Shown piece by piece: positions 1 through 6,623 of a stretch of 35,121 nt of DNA (its first letter is position 1; every line of letters begins with the position of its first letter). The translations under genes and the position numbers were made by a program. The DNA comes from Planctomycetota bacterium (lineage in GTDB: Bacteria > Planctomycetota > B15-G4): positions 1-35,121 of the forward strand of contig JAJDEQ010000046.1 in the NCBI GenBank assembly GCA_029259695.1, given 5' to 3'. The notes under the pieces are model-generated. The model was not told the origin of the DNA. It saw only the letters and a list, made by a program, of their open reading frames with translations, and made no database searches.

Positions 1-124
1 AGTGATGGCTCTCGTCCTCTCCGCCGGGGGCCAGCCGGAGTATCGGCGGATCCGGATGGGTTGCGGTGCGGCTCTGTTGGAATCCGGCGCAGCGCCGCGC
101 GAGGACCGGCCGGTGTCCCACGGC
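1..124. repeat. Terminal direct repeat, left copy
   Basis: Bases 1-124 are identical to the last 124 bases of the window (34998-35121). This is what a circular molecule looks like when the assembler leaves an overlap, and it could also be a true terminal or flanking repeat. It contains no convincing gene. If the molecule is circular, this stretch is the upstream region of the beta-helix gene at 202 and joins the non-coding region after the sigma factor gene ending at 34610. Confidence 0.95.
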
Positions 125-139
125 CCCCGGTTCCTCCGC

Positions 140-186
140 TATGATCGCGTGCAAGGAAACCGGGCGCCCCTGTGGGCGGGGCGCCC
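140..186 (+). promoter_or_regulatory. Leader of the beta-helix gene: possible -10 box and strong hairpin
   Basis: A TATGAT hexamer at 140-145 resembles a -10 box, with no clear -35 box upstream. It is followed by a perfect 9-bp inverted repeat, GGGCGCCCC at 162-170 and GGGGCGCCC at 178-186, with a 7-base loop. The hairpin ends just before the Shine-Dalgarno stretch GAGGAGGAAG of the gene starting at 202. It would therefore sit in the 5' untranslated leader, where it could act on mRNA stability or attenuation. The hairpin is certain as sequence; its role is inferred. Confidence 0.4.
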
Positions 187-201
187 CTGAGGAGGAAGTG
201 C

Positions 202-2277
202 ATGTCCCGTGTCATTCGTGCGTGCGTTGCGTCTCTTGCCGTCTGCCTGCTGGCAACGGCCGTTCCTGCCCAGATCACCATCTACGTCGACGGCGATGCA
301 TCAGGCGCCGACGACGGCACGAGCTGGTCGGATGCCTACAACGATCTCCAGGATGCGCTGGCTGTGGCGACATCGGGGGACGACATACGCATCGCCGAGG
401 GCACGCACAGGCCCGACCAGGGCGCGAGCCAGACGCCGGGAGATCGGGCGGAGACATTCCTCCTACCCGCGGGCGTCTCCCTCTGCGGTGGTCATGCCGG
501 TGCCGGTGAGCCGAATCCGGATCTGAACGATCCAGACACGTACGTCACGACGCTCGACGGGGACCTCGATGGAGACGACGCTCCAGGTTTCGCGAATCGA
601 GCCGACAACAGCCTGCACGTCGTGACGATCGGACCCGGAGCATCGACAGTATCGATCCACGGCGTACTGATTCGTGGCGGGAATGCGAACATCACCTTCA
701 GTGTGTACCAAGGAGGAGGCGTCCTCCTGCTGGGCGCGCCACTGAATTTGAGTAAGACAAGTATCGTGGAGAATGAGGCCCTCGTTGAGGGCGGGGGCGT
801 CTACTGCCCAGCCGCTTCAACAATCACGATTCTCGACTGTCTCGTGAGCGACAACCGAGTACTCGCCGGATCCGGGACCTTTGCCAGCGGCGCAGGGCTC
901 TACCTGCGGTCTGGCACAGTGGACATTCGTGGATCGTCCTTCGACAGGAACTGTATCGAAGCGGGAGAACTCTCCAATTCCTCGGGCGCTGGAGCCTATC
1001 TCGGCAACAGCACTTCGGGGACCGTCGCCGAGTGTTCGTTCAGCGACAACTCGACTGTGATGGGGGCCTCCGGAACAACATTCGGCACTGGCCTGTTCAT
1101 CTCAGGGACCGTGAAGATTCGTGACTGCTCGGTTTCCCACAACACATCCGCCGGACCATTCTTCTCAAGTACGCAGGGGGGTGGGGCGGCACTTGCTGGT
1201 GGCTTCCATCTCAGCAACTCTACGTTCTCGGGCAACGACGCGCATGGTTTTGCCGGCGGAGGTGGCCTTCTCATAGTCGGATCTGGAATGACCATCCAAA
1301 ACTGCCTCTTCAGCGGGAACATCACCGACAATGCAGGAGGAGGACTCTCCATCTCAAGCTTCACGACTGGAGCGACCGTCTCCAACTGCACCTTCTCGAA
1401 CAACACTGCTGGAGCGACTGGTGGAGGGATCTTCGTCGAGGGCGGACAATCAGGGTCGGTTGCGAATTGCGTCGTCTGGGGCAACTCTGACTCGACCGGC
1501 ACGGGTGAAGGCGCCCAGGTCACCGCCGAGGCCCCCGTGTCTGTGACGTTCGACTACTGCGACATCGGCGGCCTCACCGGTGGGCTGGGCGGCACTGGCA
1601 ACATCGGCTCCGACCCGCTCTTCGTGGACGCCGACGGTGCGGACAACATCGTTGGCACCGAGGACGATGACTTGCGCCTGTCCGCTGGCTCTCCGTGCAT
1701 CGACGCAGGTGACAACACGGCCGTCCTCGCCGACACCGCCGATCTTGACTGCGACGGCGACACGTCCGAGGCCACGCCCGTGGATCTCGACGACAACATG
1801 CGCTTCTACGACGACCTCGCCACGGCCGACACGGGCGTGGGCCCCGCTCCCGTCGTGGACATGGGCGCGTACGAGTTCGGCTCGGGTCCCGAGACGCAGG
1901 TCTGGAGCGTGGACCTCGGCAACGGTCTGGCCGGCACGTACGGCATTCCGTCGCTGTCGGGCGAGGGACGGCTGTGCGGCGGCGAGTCGATGTCGGTCAT
2001 CCTCACCGGCGCGTTGGAGAGCAGCACGGCGTGGCTCTGCGTGGGGGTTGCGCAGCTCAACAGCGCGTTCAAGGGAGGCGTGCTCGTGCCCGACATCAAC
2101 CCGCCGGGCTTCTTCACTCCGCTGCCTACGAACGGGTCGGGCAACCTGACCATCCCCGCGATCTGGCCGTTCGGGATTCCGTCGGCGCTGACGTTCTACT
2201 TCCAGTATTGGGTCCAAGACGCAGTCGCCCCGGTTTCGTTCTCGGCGAGCAATGCGATCTCGGGGACGACGCCGTAG
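202..2277 (+). CDS. Secreted right-handed beta-helix / choice-of-anchor Q protein
   Basis: A 691-residue exported protein. The ATG at 202 is preferred over the upstream GTG at 172 because GGAGGAAG lies directly before it and a classic signal peptide follows (positively charged start, hydrophobic core, cleavage near VPAQ). Residues of about 25-100 form the usual entry region of these proteins (IYVDGDASG, then GTSWSDAYNDLQDAL). The middle is rich in repeats of the type NCTFSNNTAGATGGGIF, typical of parallel beta-helix proteins that pack coils at the cell surface. Further on, DPLFVDADG, AGSPCIDAGD and VDMGAYEFG are the choice-of-anchor Q signature. The last 110 residues or so form a beta-rich C-terminal module ending SNAISGTTP, which I recognise from planctomycete secreted proteins. 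No enzymatic residues are evident; adhesion or polysaccharide binding is possible. A copy of the last 15 codons of this module lies at 6022-6069. Confidence 0.85.
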   Translation: MSRVIRACVASLAVCLLATAVPAQITIYVDGDASGADDGTSWSDAYNDLQDALAVATSGDDIRIAEGTHRPDQGASQTPGDRAETFLLPAGVSLCGGHAGAGEPNPDLNDPDTYVTTLDGDLDGDDAPGFANRADNSLHVVTIGPGASTVSIHGVLIRGGNANITFSVYQGGGVLLLGAPLNLSKTSIVENEALVEGGGVYCPAASTITILDCLVSDNRVLAGSGTFASGAGLYLRSGTVDIRGSSFDRNCIEAGELSNSSGAGAYLGNSTSGTVAECSFSDNSTVMGASGTTFGTGLFISGTVKIRDCSVSHNTSAGPFFSSTQGGGAALAGGFHLSNSTFSGNDAHGFAGGGGLLIVGSGMTIQNCLFSGNITDNAGGGLSISSFTTGATVSNCTFSNNTAGATGGGIFVEGGQSGSVANCVVWGNSDSTGTGEGAQVTAEAPVSVTFDYCDIGGLTGGLGGTGNIGSDPLFVDADGADNIVGTEDDDLRLSAGSPCIDAGDNTAVLADTADLDCDGDTSEATPVDLDDNMRFYDDLATADTGVGPAPVVDMGAYEFGSGPETQVWSVDLGNGLAGTYGIPSLSGEGRLCGGESMSVILTGALESSTAWLCVGVAQLNSAFKGGVLVPDINPPGFFTPLPTNGSGNLTIPAIWPFGIPSALTFYFQYWVQDAVAPVSFSASNAISGTTP

Positions 2278-2278
2278 T

Positions 2279-2308
2279 CGTCGGGCGTCTCGCGGGCGGC
2301 GCCCGACG
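2279..2308 (+). terminator. Hairpin directly after the beta-helix gene
   Basis: CGTCGGGCG at 2279-2287 and CGCCCGACG at 2300-2308 form a 9-bp perfect inverted repeat with a 12-base loop, starting one base after the stop codon. There is no T-tract, so it may work as a 3'-end stabiliser or Rho-assisted terminator. Confidence 0.5.
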
Positions 2309-2450
2309 CAGCTCGCGAGGGGAGCAGGATGCGGAGGGGCAAGGCAGGCCGATCTTGGCCGTGGTCGGCACTCAGCAGCCCCCGGGCTGGTCGGTGCGGT
2401 ACCGTGGTCAGGAACTGCCACGGCGCCGGGGCGGACATCCTGGGGGGCGA

Positions 2451-2888
2451 ATGAGTCTCAAGACCCGTTTGAAGTTCCTTTGGGATGGCCTTGGGCTCGT
2501 TACGAGCGCAGTGCGAGAGTGGGAGCCGAACTCTTGCGCCAGCGAACGCGAGTTCGAGGACTCGTTGTTCGAGCACCTAGGTGCTCGCCTTCCCGGACTG
2601 CGCGTAGCTCGCCAATACGGACATGGGCAATCCCGTGTGGACATCGGGATCGAGGATCAAGTGTTCATCGAGCTGAAGCACAACCTCGATTCGAGGGGTG
2701 CGTATCAGCGCCTGATTGGCCAACTCATGGACTACAAACGATGGTGCCCGCAGCTCGTAATCGTCCTCACGGGAGCGACGGATCGTAACTTACGCCTTGA
2801 GCTGGACTCATTCTTGAGGAGAGAGTGGCCCGATCCCGATGAGGACGTGCGCGTCGTTGATCAGCCAACGCCCTCAGGCAATTCGTGA
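2451..2888 (+). CDS. Small PD-(D/E)XK nuclease-like protein
   Basis: A 145-residue protein from ATG 2451, which is preceded by GGGGGG. The longer frame that opens at 1974 overlaps the beta-helix gene and is not used. A restriction-endonuclease-like core is visible: a conserved-looking E in SEREFEDSLFEHL (residues 31-43), then D64 in RVDIG and E74-x-K76 in FIELKHN. This gives the D-X9-E-X-K spacing of the PD-(D/E)XK fold. The following GQLMDYKRW and LVIVLTG segments fit helix and strand elements of such a domain. I do not recognise a named family. The next gene starts 45 bp downstream and also encodes a nuclease-fold protein, so this is probably part of a defence cluster. Whether it cleaves DNA is inferred from the motif only. 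Confidence 0.65.
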   Translation: MSLKTRLKFLWDGLGLVTSAVREWEPNSCASEREFEDSLFEHLGARLPGLRVARQYGHGQSRVDIGIEDQVFIELKHNLDSRGAYQRLIGQLMDYKRWCPQLVIVLTGATDRNLRLELDSFLRREWPDPDEDVRVVDQPTPSGNS

Positions 2889-2933
2889 CGGACCTCTCCC
2901 TCGGTCAACTTCCACACGGAGAACGGTGAGCCC

Positions 2934-3827
2934 ATGGCCGCACAAGGAACCATGATCCACAAGGGCAACCTCGGCGAGCATCTCGTCGCGGCCGCCCTGG
3001 CCTCCCACGCTATTGTCCGCACCCCCGCTCAGGGACGGGACGTAGGGGTGGACCTCTATTGTGAAGGGCTACTTGCAGGTACTGAGACACCGACGATCGA
3101 TCCGTTGAACCACTTCTGGGTTCAGGTCAAGGCAACCGAGGGCGAAGCGAGCGATGTCCCGTCGTTCCAAACGACGCGGGGCGAGGTGGGCTACTGGCTT
3201 CAACAGCCGGTCCCGGTCTATGTGATTGTCGCCAGGTTGCCAGGAAGACAAGGAGCCTGCGAGCTTGAAGTCCCACCGTTTGCAGTCTTCGACATCACAC
3301 TATGGGCTATGACGGCCGGGAAAGACTGGCTCCGTGGTCAGGGCGGGGATAGCAAGGCGATCTCCCTAGCGCCTTCGAGCGAACTTCTTCACCATCGATG
3401 GTGTTTCCTTCTCGGTGGCATTGACGCGCTTGATGGCGCCAACGAGTTCCCGGTGCAGGATGTCAAGGGCTTCATTACAAGCCACGTCGCCTACACCTAT
3501 GGTGCCCACGCAATCCGGCGCGGCTTCGTTCAGTTCAACCCGGACAAGCACATGGAGCAAGGGACTCTTGCCGGTGGTCTGTCACCAGGGAGCCTGACTC
3601 GAATCTTGGCACGCGTCATGGCGGCTGGGTTCGCACTCACAGCCGATTTCTATACTAGGAGAGCATCCATCGATACCGATCTCGGCGCTCTGGACGCTGA
3701 GAAGGCAGAAGAGGTTCATCGATTCGGTCAAGAACTGATGACAAGAGTGCGGGAGATGGCGAAGGGACTCGGCTTGACCCCAGATGACCTGACTTCCGCG
3801 GTCTCTCTTTTTGACCGAGCGAAGTAA
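2934..3827 (+). CDS. DUF4365 domain protein (PD-(D/E)XK-like)
   Basis: A 297-residue protein. The first 150 residues match the DUF4365 pattern: GNLGEHLVAAAL at 11-22 (E15), D40 in GRDVGVDLYCE, and FWVQVKAT at 61-68, where Q64 and K66 take the place of the E-x-K pair, as is common in this family. DUF4365 proteins have a restriction-endonuclease-like fold and are frequent in defence islands; a target is not established. The remaining C-terminal half is of no family I recognise. A conserved-looking LFDRAK closes the protein. The start is taken at ATG 2934 with GGAGAACGGTGAG upstream. The gene follows the small nuclease gene by 45 bp and probably shares its transcript. Confidence 0.75.
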   Translation: MAAQGTMIHKGNLGEHLVAAALASHAIVRTPAQGRDVGVDLYCEGLLAGTETPTIDPLNHFWVQVKATEGEASDVPSFQTTRGEVGYWLQQPVPVYVIVARLPGRQGACELEVPPFAVFDITLWAMTAGKDWLRGQGGDSKAISLAPSSELLHHRWCFLLGGIDALDGANEFPVQDVKGFITSHVAYTYGAHAIRRGFVQFNPDKHMEQGTLAGGLSPGSLTRILARVMAAGFALTADFYTRRASIDTDLGALDAEKAEEVHRFGQELMTRVREMAKGLGLTPDDLTSAVSLFDRAK

Positions 3828-3989
3828 CGCCATGCCGGGTCGACGCTGGATGTCCACGAGCCGCTGCTGCCACGGGCAACCGCCACACGAGCGGCACCCT
3901 GTACGGCGACCCGTGGCGACAGCGGCTCGCCGTCTAGGCTAAGGGGCGGCGATCCGCTAGGCGGCGAACTCCTAAGCTAAGGTGGGTGG

Positions 3990-4181
3990 ATGACGTATTC
4001 GGGACCCACAGGTCAGCTCTGGACGATCGATGAGTTCGTTCGAGATGTTCGGCGAGCTGTTCGCGCTTCAGGCAGGGCCAGGAGCGCGGTTCCGGAACAG
4101 CACGGTCTGCTGCGGAGAATTCCGCTTGTGGAGGTCGGCTACATGCGGCGACTTGGAGTCGACGAGAGCGCGCCAGGATGA
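3990..4181 (+). CDS. Small protein coupled to the DUF3883 restriction gene
   Basis: A 63-residue open frame whose stop overlaps the start of the next gene in an ATGA tetranucleotide (4178-4181), the hallmark of translational coupling. AAGGTGGGTGG stands just before its ATG. The sequence is basic, with WTIDEFVRDVRRAVRA suggesting a helix, and matches nothing I recognise. It may be a real small partner, or a leader ORF controlling translation of the large restriction-like protein. Confidence 0.45.
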   Translation: MTYSGPTGQLWTIDEFVRDVRRAVRASGRARSAVPEQHGLLRRIPLVEVGYMRRLGVDESAPG

Positions 4182-5890
4182 GCAGTTCACTACCCGAGCA
4201 GATTGACCATGAACTGATCCTCGGTGCGATGAGGTCGTATCGATCCGGAGTGGACCACCCGTTCGCAGCGTCGACGAAGTACGACGTGCTCGACGACGCA
4301 GGTAGGCGCTATCCGCCTAAGGCAATTGTGGGCCTGGCCGTTCAGGAGGCGACGTCTCAAAGGCTGGCATCCCGAGACTTCTCCGGGGGCGCTGGGAGCA
4401 AGTGTTTCCGCCTCCTCGAGGAGGCCGGCTTCGCCATCGTGCCGAAACCAACGGGCGCCGTCTGGCGACTGATTGCCCACCACAACGATCGCGATCACGC
4501 CGTGGAGCTAGTTCGCACAAAGCGCCGTATCGCTATCGGCTGGGGGGCGACTGGCGACTTGCGTGAGATGCCAAAGCCCGTGACGGCTCCGGAGATCCGC
4601 AAGCGCATCACTGAGATGCTACCGAAGAACAGAAATGCCACCGATGGCGGTCAGAGCCTACGGAGGCTGCTCAGTGGCGTTCAGGTGGGCGATCGGGTTG
4701 TCGTCAAGGGGCACAAGGCCAAGGTCGTCGTGGAGGTCACAGGCCCGTACCAATGGGTGCAAACACACGACTTGGAAGGTGGGTACTGGCACCAGCGGCC
4801 TGTGCGCGTCTTGCCGGACGATCCCGAAGAAGTGCTGCGGGCATCTGGCTCTGCGGTAGACGGTGAGAGCATGCGATGGACGCTTCTCAAGATCCAGGAG
4901 CAGAAGGACGTGGCGCTTTGCCCGCTCGTGCTCGTTGAGAACGAGGCCACAGCCGGTGGCCATTACGATCACTGGGCAGACATCACCGGCGAGCGGTATC
5001 AGTACCCCAACCAGTACCGAAAGAAGATCCAGCCCGGCCGTCGGTTTATCTACTACCGCGGAAGTAGGCGCACGGATGGCGGCCGAGGCACGCCAGAGTA
5101 CTTCGGGCAAGGGGTGATCGGCGAAGTGCGCTTAGATCAAGACGTTCCGTCTGGAGAGAGCAAGTCGGGGCGGCGGTGGTCGTGTGATGTGGTGGACTAC
5201 CAGCCCTTCGCAGAGCCGGTTGCATTCCGAATCGACGGGAAGCACTTCGAGGACATCCCGAAGAACCGATGGGGTGTTGCCGTTCGCGAGATTAGTGAAG
5301 ATGCGTATTCCGCGATTGTGCAGGCCGCGGGAGGGGTAGAGATTGCGCCCGCAAAGCCCCTTGTCATGCCGGATCTCGAGGAAGTGGTTCCTACCGTGGC
5401 CGGGGGCGATGAGCAGCTATTGGCCGCGCGCAAACCGAAGTCGGGTGGTGGGAAGGCCGGTGGAAGCGGCCGCCGCAGGTCTCGGTTCAGTGTGGAGGTC
5501 GGCCGCAGGGGGGAGGAGATTGTCCTCGCACATCTGAAGAAGACGCTGCCGGCGGCGGAGGCCGCAACGGTTCGATGGACGGCCGATGAGGGGGATACCC
5601 CCGGATGGGACATCGAGTTCGTACGAGACGGGGAGTTGATCGGGGTAGAGGTCAAGGCAAGCTCGACATCGGTAATGGCCACGATTGAGGTGACGCAGAA
5701 TGAATGGCGAGCCGCGGAGAAGAATGCTAGTCGCTACTGGCTAGCGCTTGTCGTGAATGCAACGACCGCATCGCCGAGCATCCAGATCCTGTCAGACCCC
5801 TTTGCTCTGGTGTCGGCTGGTAAAATGGGCGCGGAGCCGTCGGGGTATCGAATCTGGCGGACCGCCGAAGATGAACAGAGGAACGCCTGA
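4178..5890 (+). CDS. Modification-dependent restriction-like protein (ScoMcrA-like head, PUA/EVE-like, DUF3883 nuclease)
   Basis: A 570-residue multidomain protein. Residues of about 10-85 resemble the N-terminal head domain of ScoMcrA-like type IV enzymes (LGAMRSY, then YPPKAIVGLA, then FSGGAGSKCFRLLEEAGF). Residues of about 93-215 (WRLIAHHNDRDHAVEL, RRIAIGWGATGDL) look like an EVE/PUA-like sensor domain. Residues of about 240-370 (YQYPNQYRKKIQPGRRFIYY, GVIGEV) look like a second domain of that kind. Residues 442-570 are DUF3883, a PD-(D/E)XK domain: GRRGEE at 442-447, GWDIE at 476-480 (D478) and GVEVKAS, giving E491 and K493. The reader-plus-nuclease architecture suggests cleavage of modified DNA, for example phage DNA with altered bases. 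The order of domains is seen; the substrate is inferred. The gene is coupled to the small ORF before it. Confidence 0.75.
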   Translation: MSSSLPEQIDHELILGAMRSYRSGVDHPFAASTKYDVLDDAGRRYPPKAIVGLAVQEATSQRLASRDFSGGAGSKCFRLLEEAGFAIVPKPTGAVWRLIAHHNDRDHAVELVRTKRRIAIGWGATGDLREMPKPVTAPEIRKRITEMLPKNRNATDGGQSLRRLLSGVQVGDRVVVKGHKAKVVVEVTGPYQWVQTHDLEGGYWHQRPVRVLPDDPEEVLRASGSAVDGESMRWTLLKIQEQKDVALCPLVLVENEATAGGHYDHWADITGERYQYPNQYRKKIQPGRRFIYYRGSRRTDGGRGTPEYFGQGVIGEVRLDQDVPSGESKSGRRWSCDVVDYQPFAEPVAFRIDGKHFEDIPKNRWGVAVREISEDAYSAIVQAAGGVEIAPAKPLVMPDLEEVVPTVAGGDEQLLAARKPKSGGGKAGGSGRRRSRFSVEVGRRGEEIVLAHLKKTLPAAEAATVRWTADEGDTPGWDIEFVRDGELIGVEVKASSTSVMATIEVTQNEWRAAEKNASRYWLALVVNATTASPSIQILSDPFALVSAGKMGAEPSGYRIWRTAEDEQRNA

Positions 5891-5911
5891 CTGAGCAGGC
5901 ATCACGAGTTT

Positions 5912-5940
5912 GGGCGCACCGCTCTGCTCTTGGAGCGCCC
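5912..5940 (+). terminator. Inverted repeat after the restriction-like gene
   Basis: GGGCGC at 5912-5917 and GCGCCC at 5935-5940 can pair, 21 bases after the stop codon at 5890. The stem is short and lacks a T-tract, so this is a weak terminator call. Confidence 0.3.
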
Positions 5941-5964
5941 GCGGAGTTTGCACAGGCGTTTCCC

Positions 5965-6020
5965 GAGCGTTGTCCGACCCGAGTACCGGATTCGACTTCG
6001 CATCGTTCGATCCTGACGCT
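5965..6020. repeat. Dispersed intergenic repeat, copy R1
   Basis: The segment running from GAGCGTTGTCC through TTCGCATCGTTCGATCCTGACG resembles the intergenic segment at 28527-28582 over about 50 bases, with roughly 8-9 mismatches and one extra base. Its core also resembles 34661-34697. It ends just where the gene-tail remnant at 6022 begins. Confidence 0.55.
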
Positions 6021-6021
6021 T

Positions 6022-6069
6022 GGCGTGGGCTTCAGCGTGAGCAATGCGATCTTGGGGACGACTCGGTAG
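6022..6069 (+). pseudogene. Orphan 3' tail of a beta-helix-type C-terminal module
   Basis: Read from 6022, the codons give GVGFSVSNAILGTTR and a stop at 6067-6069. This matches the end of the secreted protein at 202-2277 (SFSASNAISGTTP), and the DNA is also similar (GAGCAATGCGATC followed by GGGGACGAC in both). Only the last 15 codons or so are present and there is no open frame upstream, so this is a leftover of a paralogous gene. Confidence 0.6.
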
Positions 6070-6095
6070 TCTCTCGGAGAGAGCCGCCCTTCAGA

Positions 6096-6623
6096 TCATT
6101 GCGACTCGGCCGCGGTTCGGGGGAGAGCAGGAGAAGAGCGGGGGCGCGTGCCATGCCTGGTTTGAGAGCGGCGCTGGTCCAGTAAGTTCGCTACTAGCCC
6201 ATAGTAGGCGAGCCCGAGACATGCCACTTCGAGAAGCGACAAGTAAGAGAATGCTTGGGGTGGACGGAATCCTGGAAGTTCTGTGCGAATCAGGTCGAGG
6301 TCAACGGGAACCTCTAGCTTGCGTACGCGACAGAGTTCGATAGCGTGACCCCTCGTAGCGCCGCGGTAGTACTCGCGGAACCTGTCGCGAGGGATGCCGC
6401 CGGAAGTGCTGAACATCTTCCAGATGCCTGTTGGCGAACTTGAAGTAATCCTCCTGACAACCGCGACACCCATGATCGCCATAACCGGTGACGAAGCGTA
6501 GAGGATCACTGGGTGACCCTCGCGCGCACGCGGCCGGGTACGACGGAACTCGACAGTCTTCTGAGCCGTGATGATCTTGTCTACGAACTCGGGGCGTATC
6601 GACAGGAACAGGTAGTCGCTCAT
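6096..6623 (-). CDS. ASCH domain protein
   Basis: A 175-residue protein with an ASCH (PUA-like) domain. LFLSIRPEFVDKI at the start, KTVEFRRTRPR, VILYASSPVMAIMGVAVV, a glycine-ending FREYYRGATRG, AIEL and a PPQAFSYLSL segment are all typical of this fold, which usually binds RNA or modified nucleotides. Its ATG overlaps the stop of the upstream GNAT-PIN gene in an ATGA (6620-6623), so the two are translated together and probably act together. The last 40 residues or so are low-complexity and basic. Nuclease activity has been shown for some ASCH proteins, but nothing here proves it. Confidence 0.75.
   Translation of the reverse strand: MSDYLFLSIRPEFVDKIITAQKTVEFRRTRPRAREGHPVILYASSPVMAIMGVAVVRRITSSSPTGIWKMFSTSGGIPRDRFREYYRGATRGHAIELCRVRKLEVPVDLDLIRTELPGFRPPQAFSYLSLLEVACLGLAYYGLVANLLDQRRSQTRHGTRPRSSPALPRTAAESQ

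Noticed and set aside
1450..2421. A 323-codon open frame on the minus strand
   Set aside because: It is arginine-rich and antisense to the C-terminal part of the beta-helix protein; typical of a GC-rich shadow.
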